In this document: piece after piece, positions 51,901 through 60,718 of the stretch | How positions within the stretch are numbered: the first letter of the stretch is position 1 | Layout of the letters: each line of letters begins with the position of its first letter | Source of the DNA: Euglena gracilis | Taxonomy: Eukaryota > Euglenida > Euglenophyceae > Euglenales | NCBI GenBank assembly: GCA_039621445.1 | Contig: CP154956.1 | Location: forward strand, 32,523,437-32,587,436 | DNA: 64,000 nt | Reading direction: 5' to 3' | Notes under the pieces: model-generated | The model's database searches: none | The model's input: the letters and a program-made list of their open reading frames with translations, nothing else | What the model was told of the DNA's origin: nothing | Program-made: the position numbers and the translations under genes

Positions 51901-53768
51901 GCCACTTTAAACGTCTTTTTATTACTTTTGACATCAAGAGCAGTCAAACGTGACCTAAAAATGGCCTAAAAATGGCAAAACATGGTTAAATGGCCAGAAG
52001 TTCCAAAAGCATGCAAAAATAACAAAAATAATGCCCCAAAATGGCCCAAAATGACCTGCTTTTGGCCGATTTGGGTCACTTTAGCAGCTTTTGTTCACCT
52101 TTGGCAACAAACTGGCGCAAAATGCTCAAAATGGTCAAATTGGACTAAAAAGAGACCAAAAATGGGCAAAAATAACAAAAGAAAAGGTCGAAAGTGGCTT
52201 TAAATGGTCAAAAATGGCCAAAATGGCCCAAGAGCAGGACAAAATGGCCCAAAATTACAACAAATGGGCAAAAAGTGGCCAAAAATGGTCAAAATAGGTC
52301 AAAATGGGTGAATTATGGTGGCAAATGGGCAAAAAAAGGGACAAAAGTGACCAAAAATGGCCAAAAATGGCCAAAAGTGGCCAAAAGTGGCAACATGAGC
52401 CAGATGAGCCAGAAAACTCTCGACATCTGGGATAAAAATGAGCCTAATTCCTCATTCTCACTGAAAAATTGACATCAATTAGAAAAAAGTTGCGCGGTCG
52501 GCTGCGGTCGGCTGCGGTCGGCTGCGGTCGGCTGCGGTCGGCACCCCACCTATGACAGTCCTGAAACCCGCGGTCGGCCGCGGTCGGCTGCGGTCGGCTG
52601 CGGTCGGCTGCGGTCGGCATAGGTGCCTGGTTACAGCGAACCATGAAGGTCGGTCTGCAACTGCTTCTTTCTATTAAAAGAAATGAAAAAAAGTTTCTTT
52701 TGCAGCAAAAAAGACAACAAAACATTCATTGCAAGCCATACCTTAACAGGGCCAACTAACTACCTTTGCAACGTTTAAATGCAAAATGAGAGGGCTTGCC
52801 AAAACAGTCATGTGAACAGGGAGGTTTTCTCAATGAATTGCATGCAACTTTGGATTGCGGACAATGGAGAAACTTGATGCAACAGGAACCAGCCTCACAA
52901 ACCTGTGGTGACAGATGGTGCCCTGAACCCAGACCCAATAGAGCCCCGTGAGGAGGAAGAGAAAGAGCGAGCACTGCTAAAAGATGAGCCACCCACTCTT
53001 CCAGCTGTGTTTGGTGCAAAGGCATTTCTTCACAATCTATCTGTGCTGCCTGCTTCTCGCCGGCCTTTAACGGTCCCAAAAAATAAACAACAGAAATATT
53101 TTCACTGATGCTGCCAGGCTTCCAATCCTGGAGGGGGGTGCATTGTGCGGTGGGGTGCCTGCCCGCAGCAGGCACACCCCCAAGGGCGGGGGTCGGTTCT
53201 GGACCCCAGTTCAGGCCGACCTGGCCAATTTTCTTTTGAAAATGGTCATTTTCAGGCCCCAGCAACTTCGGCGCGGGGGGGGGGGGTGTGCTCTTGCACT
53301 ACCCATCCCAAAAACCTGACCCCCCCAGGCACCCTCCCAAATAACAGTCAAAAAGCCTCTTTTGGATTTCTTTTTTTGCAGTCCCCCCCTGCTGTTTTGA
53401 CCCCACAAATGCCCCCCAATAAAATCGAATTTGCCAACGATTCCGGAAATGCAAAAAAGAACATCAATTTTTTTTTTTTTTAATCCCGCTCAGCTCCCAA
53501 CCCCCACCCAGGGCAGTGTGGGCGCATATTATTGCAATATACACACAACCTTGCCCACTGACCACCCCTATACCGAAAACCCCCTGGTCGGGAGCTGCAG
53601 GTCAGGGGTTGCCTACTACCATCCCCCACCCCCTCTTTTGAGAAAAGCCTTGTTTGCGGCGTCGGCAGACATCGGGGCAAACAGCATTGTCCCCACCAAA
53701 ACACAGGCGAGCATAGCTCCCAAAGCTTTGCTCTTCCACCAGGTCCCACGTTCCTGAACATTTTCCCC
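39829..53768 (-). CDS. DUF1517-type plastid membrane protein gene (11 exons traced, 5' end missing)
   Basis: Joined minus-strand exons (listed separately) give about 340 residues matching the DUF1517 family of plants, algae and cyanobacteria throughout. In order: a hydrophobic segment ending in an AxA-like site (MSADAA), GRVGGSSFSSARSF, a Gly/Tyr-rich stretch, a membrane helix (IFNTIFLISVVYIVFNFF), SVVKLQVGLLGLARDLQ, DLETLASRADT, LLRHPEYCVYGYSD, RGKFKQETL, NEFIVVTIIVAAAG, SLQDALRRLGGVRR, EVLWTPQEEGD and the terminal RDYPLLNRL. In photosynthetic organisms the family is plastid-targeted; its biochemical role is poorly known. The initiator and transit peptide must lie upstream of 53768 and were not found. 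Introns are 0.2-2.4 kb and full of repeats. Reading frame and phase are kept across nearly all junctions, so the gene is probably functional. Confidence 0.92.
40125..40202 (-). CDS. DUF1517 gene, penultimate exon
   Basis: Acceptor CACTCCACAG|GTGGTC. Encodes VVDNSSLQDALRRLGGVRRD AVLA, joining in phase 0 to the exon at 41526. The downstream donor is not GT: the best family alignment needs a junction around GCCAGGGAG. Confidence 0.85.
41526..41621 (-). CDS. DUF1517 gene exon (NEFIVVTIIVAA)
   Basis: 96 bp, phase 0 to phase 0, donor CACAG|GTGTGTG, acceptor probably ATCAACAAG|CG. Encodes SATRGGKEGQNEFIVVTIIV then AAAGKVVLPQ. The acceptor may be up to 11 bases further upstream (41632). Confidence 0.85.
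43255..43435 (-). CDS. DUF1517 gene exon (LLRHPEYC)
   Basis: 181 bp, acceptor AAAGAGAG|G, donor ACACTG|GTGAAT. Encodes EGLHFVLQEAVLSLLRHPEY, CVYGYSDGLSGLGLDRAEDQ and ERGKFKQETL. High GC3. This is the most conserved block of the family. Confidence 0.93.
44515..44558 (-). CDS. DUF1517 gene, 44-bp exon (DLETLASRADTDSPR)
   Basis: Encodes DLETLASRADTDSPR, aligning with the family's RDLxRIAExADTST region. The donor is GC (CCGAG|GCAGGC) and joins in phase to GCCTGGGG at 43435. The acceptor is CCCAAAG|G. The junction with the exon at 46700 is not a canonical intron pair. Confidence 0.75.
44660..45125 (+). pseudogene. DIRS-like RNase H fragment inside DUF1517 intron
   Basis: The plus strand carries KLLDRNVDAFWTKLQTLL, then decayed RNase H-type motifs including RYYLTKGG (compare IYYYLTKGG at 24950) and KWCMKHNVNL (compare KWCMEHNIYM at 25030). 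Stops and shifts throughout. It lies antisense to the host gene. Confidence 0.5.
45069..45455. repeat. short tandem duplications
   Basis: CTTCGAACCTGCGGGTGGGT occurs twice in a row (45069 and 45098). GCACTTCGTGTCGATTCTT with following CACCTGTT is duplicated about 110 bp apart (45302 and 45410). Confidence 0.75.
45460..46699. other. intron DNA with C-rich repeats
   Basis: Part of the DUF1517 gene's intron. 45960-46100 and 46215-46330 are C-tract repeats; GGCGC hairpins lie near 46024 and 46530. No other gene recognised. Confidence 0.5.
46700..46769 (-). CDS. DUF1517 gene exon (SVVKLQVGLLGLARDLQ)
   Basis: Acceptor TTTGTCAG|G; 70 bp. In phase with the preceding exon it encodes GEPTGSVVKLQVGLLGLARD LQN. 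The donor side is ATAG|GCCTG (GC) if phase 2, but the next exon fits best in phase 0. The plus strand of this DNA also gives an open frame, which is a shadow. Confidence 0.85.
46975..47612. repeat. array of TGCGCAAATGCGC palindromes
   Basis: At least nine copies of a palindromic word around TTTGCGCAAATGCGCGCA, often followed by CACAAACA or preceded by TTTATT, occur irregularly in both orientations. Further single copies lie at 48515 and scattered at 13.4-15.5 kb. No array-like spacer regularity, so not CRISPR. Confidence 0.8.
47615..48804. other. intron DNA, no feature recognised beyond C-tracts
   Basis: Part of the DUF1517 intron between exons at 46769 and 48805. Contains a G/C tract at 48038-48085 and AT/GC-mixed DNA with no supported exon. 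Confidence 0.45.
48805..48953 (-). CDS. DUF1517 gene exon (membrane helix)
   Basis: Donor CAGCTATG|GTGTGT. Encodes RQFILSRVLSAFG, then the membrane helix IFNTIFLISVVYIVFNFFQG and an acidic tail AAEEEDIYNSYG. The acceptor is probably TTGACAG|G (48953); the frame stays open another 40 bases (QEMHID), so the exon may be longer. Confidence 0.82.
50300..50342 (-). CDS. DUF1517 gene, uncertain small exon
   Basis: TTTTTTTCCAG precedes AISQTMRGNDAF in the phase left by the exon at 50417. If the donor is AT|GCGGGG the result joins in frame to RQFILSRV at 48953, but the exon would be only 16 bp. Alternatively the T-rich DNA between is retained as coding (FSFFYFFGAFNGSLFIIFF). Confidence 0.35.
50417..50500 (-). 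CDS. DUF1517 gene exon (Gly/Tyr-rich)
   Basis: Acceptor CACTCAG|G, donor ATTTG|GTGGCA; 84 bp, phase 1 to phase 1. Encodes PSVIVAPSFFPMTYGFGGYY then GGGFGLF, the Gly/Tyr segment that precedes the membrane helix in this family. Confidence 0.88.
51031..51434. mobile_element. TA-flanked oligo-C inverted-repeat element, family 3 (404 bp), in DUF1517 intron
   Basis: Left AACCCCCCCCACTTATAAAC; right TTTATAAGAG plus G run and T; TA at 51029-51030 and 51435-51436. Internal blocks GGTTTATAGG and GGTTTGGTTGGTC are repeated near both ends. A truncated relative lies at 17869. Confidence 0.8.
51470..51535. repeat. GCGGTCGGCT decamer tandem repeat, locus 1
   Basis: About six tandem copies of GCGGTCGGCT, preceded by CACCTATGACAG. 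The same decamer and preceding word recur at 52494-52620. Confidence 0.9.
51590..52400. repeat. degenerate (CTTTTGGCCA)n / (TGGCCAAAAG)n mirror block
   Basis: 51590-51930 consists of TTTTGGCCACTTTTGCTG-like words; 51950-52400 consists of the complementary AAATGGCCAAAAGTGGCC words. The block forms a large imperfect inverted repeat centred near 51945, flanked by the decamer repeats. Long Lys/Trp/Gly/Gln frames here are artefacts. Confidence 0.85.
52494..52620. repeat. GCGGTCGGCT decamer tandem repeat, locus 2 (two blocks)
   Basis: Two runs of five copies each (52494-52542 and 52570-52619) separated by CACCTATGACAGTCC, in the same orientation as locus 1. Confidence 0.9.
52903..53004 (-). CDS. 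DUF1517 gene exon (GRVGGSSF)
   Basis: Acceptor CAAACACAG|CT, donor CCACAG|GTTTGTG; 102 bp, phase 1 to phase 1. Encodes GRVGGSSFSSARSFSSSSRG, SIGSGFRAPSVTTG, the hallmark Gly/Ser motif just after the signal/transmembrane segment. The plus strand of the same DNA is open too (DPIEPREEEEKERALL) and should be regarded as the shadow. Confidence 0.9.
53630..53768 (-). CDS. DUF1517 gene exon (hydrophobic targeting segment)
   Basis: Acceptor TTTCTTCAG|G, donor GAGGGG|GTGGGG; 139 bp, phase 0 to phase 1. Encodes WWKSKALGAMLACVLVGTML then FAPMSADAANKAFLKRG: a basic residue, a hydrophobic helix and an A-x-A type site, as in thylakoid-transfer or second-stage plastid signals. The first exon with the initiator Met is not located. 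Confidence 0.82.
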
Positions 53769-53769
53769 C

Positions 53770-54574
53770 TGAAGAAAAGAAAAAGATGGGAGAAAAAAGA
53801 TGAAATAGCATTCCTCGTGTGCAGACAATAAAAATTCCTTCCAGAGAACCACAAGGGGAGGGGAGTGGAGAAAAATAATATTTTGAAAATCTTTGTTCAA
53901 AAAAAAGAACAAAGAAACCAATTTTTTTGTTTTGCGTGCAAATGCAATGCGAATGCGAAATGCATGCAAATGCAAAAAAAAAATGGCTCAAAAGGGGTTT
54001 AAAAAGGTTAACAGCTAGCACGTGGAATTGGCATTTTAAATGAAATTCCGGAGAATAGGCTTTGGATTTGTTGAACACAGTTTTTGAAATTATGTCAAAA
54101 AATATTCAAAAATTTGAAAATGTTCTCAGCAAAAATAAAATTTTTCAAAATTTTTGAAAAATGTTGATGAGGGATTTGAGAGGGTGAAATGGTATTTAAT
54201 GCAATCAAGTTGTTTCATCAAGTTGTTTCACAACTGTGTAAGAAAAGTTTCAAATAAAATGTTTTGTTCCCAAAACCCTGTCAATCAATGAAAATGTGTC
54301 AAAATGTTTCATAACTGTCATGTCGAGAAATAGTCATTTTGTTCCAAGAATAAAGGGTATTGGGAAAAATTCGGCCTCAAAATAATGGGCTAGGTCAACC
54401 TCACAAAACAATGGTGGTCCCTTACATGTGAAGAAACCATTAAAACATCCAACATATTGGCCTGCTTTTGCAAATTACTGCAGATGTAATTCACAAAACA
54501 TGATGGGGGGGATACCACTCCCCCCCCTTTTTTAGCACACCCGCAGGCCAAAGGACCCCCCAAATGCTCAAATA
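53770..54574. other. AT-rich DNA, no gene
   Basis: A-rich tracts, repeated GCAAATGC words at 53938-53975 and no supported exon. The missing first exon of the DUF1517 gene could lie here or further right. Confidence 0.5.
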
Positions 54575-56104
54575 AGGGGGGGGTCGCTGAGGTCATATCC
54601 CTTTATGGGTAAGAACGAAGCTCACCACCGGGGAGAAGGGGGGGTTTGACCCCCCCACCCTCCCCTCCCCTCTAGGTAGACCGTGAAAACCGCGGATTAT
54701 CACCATGACCCCGGCCCGGTTCCCAGAATTTTTTTCCAGTCGCGAGCGACTGGATTTTTCGTTTCCAAATCACCTCCGTTTGACCCGTAACTCCCCGCCA
54801 GGCCCAAGCTATTCACGCACGAAGGGGTCCAAACTGGGTAGGATTGGCCCGCCCGCCCCCTTCCGACTGTGCCATTTTTTTCGCCAGGGTCCAGAAATTG
54901 GTCAAGAGATCGATTTTTCGAAAATATCTTGAGAAAACATACATTATTTCCGGAAATGTCGGTCTGAGGAAATGCACCCCCGGAGGCTCTCTATCATCCC
55001 GCGTTCGCCGACACGCCTGGCCCGTGTTCCGACGCGCTTTTGTGGCCCAAAATGGGCATTTGGGGTGTTTTCTTGGGCCATTTTTTTGGTCAAAAAATCG
55101 ATTTCCCCAAAATATCTTGACAATGCAGCAAAATCAAAGAAAATGTCCGAGAGAGCAAAAATGAAGTCCTTGGAATGCCCTATCCAACCATGGTTGACTT
55201 TTTCCCCCAACTCTTCGTGTAGCCTGAGTTACGGCCATTTTTCGGCCAATTCTGGCCCAATTCTGGGGTCATATTGGGCTGTTTTCGGGGTCAAAAAATC
55301 GATGTTTCCGAAATATCTCGGAAATGAAGCAAAATCAAAGGAAATGTCCGGAGACCTAAATTGAAGCCCTTACAATGCCCTATCTAAAGGTATATTGATT
55401 TCCCCGCAACTCCCCGCCTAGCCCGAAATATGGCCGATTTACGGCCTGAAACAGCGCGGCAGGCTTGCGACTTACAAAACACCCGTACATGGGGCATTCC
55501 AAGGGCTTCAAATTAGGTTTTGCATCACTTTCGAGAAATTTTGAAAACATTGATTTTTTGACCCCCCCACCCCCCGAAAACGGCCAAGTCGGACAGTGGG
55601 AAAAGTGTACAAAACGGCCATATTGGCCAAAAAAGGCCATATCTTGGACTAGGTGAGGAGTTGCGGGGAAACCAAAATACCGATCGATGGGGCGTTCCAA
55701 GGGCTTCAAATTAGGTCATTTCCTTTGATTTGGCTTCATTTGGAGATATTTTGAAAATGGACGTTTTTTTGGCCGAAATGGCAGAGTCCAATTGAGGGGG
55801 GGGGGCTTATCCAGGGGGGGGGGGGCAGGCCGATCCTACCCAGTTTAGACCCCTTCGCGCGTGAATAACTCGGGCCTGGCGGGGAGTTGGGGGTCAAACC
55901 CAGGTGATTCGGAAACTAGAAATCCAGTCGCTTGCGACTGACAAAAAATTCCGGAAACCGGGCCGGGATCATGGTGATAATCCGCCGGTTCCTGAGGTGG
56001 CCCCTGGGGGGGGGGAGGAGGGTGGGGGCGGGAGGGGGGGGGGGTTTCGCCAGGGGTAAGCTTCGTTCTTACCCATAAAAGGATAAGAGCTCAGCGACCC
56101 CCCT
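54575..56104. mobile_element. 1.53-kb foldback element with ~300-bp inverted arms
   Basis: Left arm 54575-54870 (AGGGGGGGGTCGCTGAG, TATGGGTAAGAACGAAGCT, CCAGTCGCGAGCGACTGG, GGTCCAAACTGGGTAGGATT) is repeated inverted at 55805-56104. TA lies at 54573-54574 and 56105-56106. The middle holds two to four copies of a ~165-bp unit (GGAAATGTCCGGAGACC, GCCCTATCTAAAGGTATATT) in both orientations. No transposase frame is seen. Part of the left arm also occurs at 37579-37640. Confidence 0.82.
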
Positions 56105-56179
56105 TAATTGAGCGTCTGGCCCCTTAATTGAGGGTCTGGGTGCGGGGAAACCGTTCTTTTTTGGCTTTTTGGGGGGCCA

Positions 56180-57500
56180 AAAATTATTTTTTCTGAAATT
56201 TCTCAAAATTGGTGGGGAGTCAAAGGAAATGTCCGGAGACCTAAATTGAAGCCAATAAAATGTCCTATCTAAGGGTTTTTTGATTTCCCCGCAACTCCCC
56301 GCCTAGCCCGAGTTACGGCCATTTTTCGGCCGATTTTGGTCATTTTGTACAGTTTTGGCCTGATTTGACTTAGCCGTTTTCGGCCATTTTCAGGTCAACG
56401 ATGTCGAAAAAATCGCAAATTTTTTTGTCCGAAACGATGTTTTTTGGCCTCCCGGACCCAGAAAACCTGTTTTCGAGCAGAAATGAGCGGTTTTCAACCC
56501 CCAGCGCCCCGTTTTTGCCCCGAAAACCATGTATTTTGGGTCAGTTCTGGGTCGGGAAGTCGGGAAAAAATCGAAAAAAAATTGCCCGAAACGATAAATT
56601 ATGCGAAATTTGCAATGACAGTCTTTTCGGTCGTCCATTGTGTGCAAGTCCCATTGAGAGCTCAGCACTATTCAAAACCTGGTCAAATAAGAGGGGTTCG
56701 GCTTTGAGAGAGGACGAAAAAAATTTTGGCGCCAAAAAATTTTCCCCTCAAAAATTTCCCCGCAACTCGCCAGCCCAAGATACGGCCATTTTTCGGCCAA
56801 TTTGGGACATTTTGTACACTTTTTCCACTCTCCGGCTTAGCAGTTTTCGGCCAAAAAAAGTCGAAAAAAACCAAAAAAGGTCGAAAAATTTTTTGCCCAA
56901 AACGATGTTTTTTTGGCTTCTCGGACCCGGAAAAACTGTTTTGAGCCGAAAATGAGCGTTTTTTTTTTTTGACCCGCTGGCGCCCCATTTTGGGCCGCCA
57001 ACCTTTGGGTCAAAACCGGGTCAAAAAAGTCGAAAAAAATCAAAAAAATTTTGTCCGAAACGATGTTTTTTGGCCTCCCGGACCCGGAAAAATTGTTTTT
57101 GAGCCAAAAATGAGCGTTTTTCGACCCGCCGGCGTGACTTTGGGTCAAAACCGGGTCAAAAAAGTCGAAAAAAATCGAAAAAAAATTGCCGAAACGATGT
57201 TTTTTGGGCCTCCCGGACCCGGAAAAACTGTTCTTGAGCCGAAAACGAGCGTTTTTCGACTCGCCAGCGCCCCGTTTTGGGCCGCCAACCCATTGACTTT
57301 GGGTCAAAACCGGGTCAAAAAAGTCGAAAAAATCGAAAAAAATTTTTGGCCCAAAACGATGTTTATTAGCCTCCCTGACCTGGAAAAACTGTTTTTCAGC
57401 CGAAAATGAGTGTTTTTCGACCCGCCAGCCCCCCGTTTTGGGCCCGAAACCAATGGACTGTGGCTCATTTTCGAAAAAAGTCGAAAAACCAAAAAAATTT
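56180..57500. repeat. tandem ~140-170 bp repeats (CCGGACCCGGAAAAACTGTT family)
   Basis: Units with ACGATGTTTTTTGGCCTCCC, GGAAAAACTGTTTTTGAGCC, AAAATGAGCGTTTTTCGACC and GGGTCAAAACCGGGTCAAAA recur around 56430, 56900, 57055, 57190 and 57350. 56180-56340 repeats the unit inside the foldback element. Related fragments occur at 37690-37740 and 42795-42935. Confidence 0.85.
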
Positions 57501-57835
57501 TCAATGAAGGGGTGGGTGCGCGCTTCAAGAGCTCAGCACTATTCAAATACGGGGGGGGGGGTGTGCTAGCGCCAAAATATGCGGGAATGTGCACTAAACA
57601 TGCGGAAAAATACGCGATTTTTCTGGAACCATGTTTGTTCCTGATTTTTCTGGAGCCACATTTGGAGATGTTCAAGTGACCCAATTTGGCAAGTCCTTCC
57701 AAGCCATTTTGGGCCGTTTCAGCGTATAACTAGCCGCAATCAGTTGTTTTCAGATCATTTTCTGCCATTTTGAGCCATTTTAGACCAGTTTGACCTACTT
57801 TTTTCTGGGCATTTTCGGACATTTTCAGCAAATTA

Positions 57836-58049
57836 CCCCCCCCCTAGTCGTATGACCGGGTTCCTGCAACCTGTGACCGGGGGGTGGTCAAAACGAGGGG
57901 GCGGTCGTAGGTAAGGTGGTGTTAAATTTTTCGCAACCTGCAACCTGTGACCGGGGGGGGGGGGGTGGTCATAACACCCCCATGACCTGCAACCTGTGAC
58001 CGGGGGGTGGTCATAAATGAGGGGTGGTCATACGACTAGGGGGGGGGGG
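57836..58049. mobile_element. TA-flanked oligo-C element, family 6 (214 bp)
   Basis: The outer sequence TACCCCCCCCCTAGTCGTA has its exact inverse at the right end. Between them, CCTGCAACCTGTGACCGGGG occurs three times. TA at 57834-57835 and 58050-58051. Second copy at 61793. Confidence 0.85.
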
Positions 58050-58051
58050 TA

Positions 58052-59500
58052 GGACTATTGTGATTGGAAATGGACCACATGCCCCAAAAACAGCTGATTT
58101 GCCAAACAAATGGCCAACAATGGCCAAAAATCACCAAAAACTCCCAAAATGACTCAGGTGGCCCAGAATGACGGCCTAAAGTGGTCAGAAGAAGTCCAAA
58201 ACAGCCCAACAAGATGTGGAAAATATGCGGAAAATATGCGGAAAATATGCGGGAACGGGAAAAAATGCTGCGGGAAAATCCGGATAACCCTCAGAATATG
58301 CACCAAATATGCGCAAAATGTGCGAAGGATGCGCTTTTTGGCAAAAGGATGCACCATGCGTTAAATATGAAGATTATGCGAAAAATATGCGCCCGCATAT
58401 TCCCCCCCCCCTGATCATGATCCAAATGCATCTGAATACATCTGAAAATGAAGCAAGCATTCCTCCAAAAAAAAACCGCAATCCTGTGCACTTATAAAGC
58501 ATTATAAAGAAATAATGTCAGAAATGCCCCTCCAACGGCAATGCAACAATGGGTGGGGCGTATGCTGCATTCAAATATTTGGGGGACACAGGACACACGA
58601 ACCCGGGACCCCTGCCCGCCCACCACCCCCACCTCATTCCCAAGGCTGGCCCTATCCCTAACCCCAATCCTGAATGGGAATAAGAAATACTTCCTGTCCA
58701 GCACATTCAATGAAAAATTTAGAGGGGAAATGGACGAAAAAATGGTCATATTTTGGCTTCTGGGGGAAAAAATGATTTCTGGCATCCTTGGACCGTCGCC
58801 CATCCATCCGCCCAAAACATCTTTTTGATCTTTGACCCTGTTCAATCCCCGGATTGGCCGGGGATCAAAGTGGCCGTCCCTGAGGCCCAAGGGGTGTCCT
58901 CAAGGGGTGGTCCTTAAGAGAGAAAAAAAAACACTTCCCGTCCATTGTGGACCTCACAGTTCAAATGAAAAAAAATGCTTTGGCAGAGATGCTCCTATTC
59001 TTCTCTGCAAAGCTGTGATGAAGTGCATCGGCAAACCGTTGAGGCGGCGATTGCGATTCTGTCAGTCAAAAGTGGTTGAGTATCAATGGGCTTCAGCAAA
59101 TCCAATGGCACCGCGCCCCTCAAACCCCGCAAAGAATGGAACAGGGCAAAGAATGCAGCCAAAGAAACTCCACCCAAAATGCCAAACTGCAGCAACGGCT
59201 GGGCCTGCAGAAATAAACAAACTATGAAGCCATGATATGGCCGCCCCCCATGGACCCACTCCTGTGGGATTCCATTCCTCGAGAACCTTTACAGTGCAAT
59301 GGGAACAGCACGTGGGGGGAACTCCCAGACTTCAACTCCGGGAAGGTTTTGGATGTTCGTAAAATTGAAGCACATGAACCAAAGGAAACGTCCAAAACAC
59401 ATCAATTCTTTGAATTTTTTTTGCATGTTCTTCACAAAAAAAAAACGCACACCAATGTTTAGATGGAAGTGCTCTCCAAAAACATGGTCCCCCCACCTGG
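58052..59500. other. no firm gene
   Basis: 58200-58400 has repeated AATATGCGGAAA words. Frames at 58980-59220 and 59230-59430 (e.g. DPLLWDSIPREPLQCNGN) have protein-like composition but overlap open frames on the other strand and lack clear splice sites. Confidence 0.35.
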
Positions 59501-60054
59501 CTACATTGAGAAAACCTGGCTTGTGGTCTTTTGCTTCTTCTCTCGAAGAGAAGCAGCATTGAAAAAAGCACAAAACTGTGGATGATGTGGCTGCACCGAA
59601 GGCACAAAAGAGCCGACATGGGTGGGCGATACCCTATACAATGCAGCCAGAGCGTTGACCATCGTGACCAACGTGGAGGGGCACCAGGACCGATCCTGGA
59701 CCTTGGCATTAGCACAAACTTCTTTGCGTTGGGCGGCGGCTGCCTGCTGCTTCTCGTCACCGTGATCAAAAAGGCACACGACCTTTACCGTCCAAAGAGC
59801 AAATGCCAAGAGCCAGTCGTCCAGTTTGTCAAACGTTGCCCCACGCAGCTCGCAAACCTTTTGGAAATCCCGGACAGCTGCCAGCGCCAGTTTGCCTTTC
59901 GCAAGACCACCACGGGGGCAACTGTTGACAAACATGTCTCCAAACAAAAGTGAGTGGACTGCTGGGGGTTCCCGAGGTGCTGCGGCAACCTCAAGACCAG
60001 CCAGAAATTCTGCTGGTGTGGAGGGTTGGGGCAGCGCACTGGTGCATACGGTTG
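59501..60054 (-). CDS. divergent ORF pair, minus member (possible YR core-binding-like domain)
   Basis: About 184 codons of GC3-rich sequence read leftwards to a TAG at 59501. The frame enters directly from the element at 60057, so the true start is upstream or in another exon. A core block FQKVCELRGATFDKLDDWLL ... STLVTMVNALAALYR aligns with the plus-strand ORF at 61143. A GT donor at 59632 (TATAGG|GTATCG) may end the exon. The helical pattern and the S-T-L-V-T-x-x-N-A-L-A motif recall the N-terminal core-binding domain of tyrosine recombinases, but this is inference; no catalytic part is visible. Confidence 0.5.
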
Positions 60055-60056
60055 TA

Positions 60057-60428
60057 AACCCCCCAAATAATACCCCCCGGGTATTATTTTTATTCGCCCG
60101 AAGTCCCGGCCCGAGGGAGGGGGTATTATTGGGGGGGGGGTGACAGCACCCCATTTTCGAAATTTCTCAAAGTCCCGCAGGAGCCAAAATAGCACCTTTT
60201 GACCCCCTTTGGTGTGTCATTTTTGAACTTTCTTATGAAATTTACCATTTTTTGGTGGTCAGATGATCCAGAAAAATCAATTTTTTTTCCTAATTTGCTG
60301 TCAGAGATTGTGATTTTTACCTACATTTTCAGGTCAAAATCCGGGCCTTCGGCCCGAAATGGGCAGTCGCCGAAGCCGAACCCGAGGGGGGTATTATTTG
60401 GGGGAGGGTATTATTTGGGGGGAGGGTG
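60057..60428. mobile_element. TA-flanked oligo-C inverted-repeat element, family 1 (372 bp)
   Basis: Left AACCCCCCAAATAATACC; right TATTATTTGGGGGGAGGGTG. TA at 60055-60056 and 60429-60430. The body aligns in inverse orientation with 5172-5550 (GGGACTTTGAGAAATTTCG on minus; AATCTCTGACAGCAAATTA). It abuts the 59501-60054 coding segment. Confidence 0.8.
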
Positions 60429-60562
60429 TAACCTGGCTGGCGTACATTAAGAAAAATCTGTTAAGAATACCAATTCGTGACCGTGCGTCCCTAGACGCCG
60501 GTTCGGGCGTGAACCGAGAGCCCCCGACATGGTTTCTACACACAAATTGTGGCTGAGCCCAG

Positions 60563-60632
60563 ATTTCAGCCTGAAAACATGTTCAGCAGGGGGCCCCCAA
60601 AGGGCCCCCTGAACACGTTTTCAGGCTGAAAT
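60563..60632. repeat. 70-bp near-perfect hairpin
   Basis: ATTTCAGCCTGAAAACATGT and its inverse ACGTTTTCAGGCTGAAAT enclose GGGGGCCC/GGGCCCCC arms. Only one or two mismatches and a small indel over 34-bp arms. Confidence 0.9.
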
Positions 60633-60718
60633 GATGCCGTAATGGAAAACGTGTCATTGCCACAGATGCCGCAATGGAAAACGTGTCATTGCCACAAATG
60701 CCGTAATGGAAAACGTGT
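60633..60718. repeat. 32-bp minisatellite (GCCGTAATGGAAAACGTGT), 3 copies
   Basis: The unit CATTGCCACAGATGCCGTAA plus TGGAAAACGTGT is repeated about 2.7 times. It recurs at 62073-62200. Confidence 0.9.

Noticed and set aside
51590-52472. Lys/Trp/Gln-rich repeat protein on plus and minus
   Set aside because: Arises from translation of TTTTGGCCA/TGGCCAAAA words, open in several frames.
52905-53108. Plus-strand acidic frame DPIEPREEEEKERALL
   Set aside because: Shadow of the Ser/Arg-rich minus-strand DUF1517 exon (GRVGGSSF), which has better splice sites and matching phases.
55800-56045. G-rich segment as a possible quadruplex promoter
   Set aside because: The G runs are explained by the ends and arms of the foldback element; no gene starts nearby.
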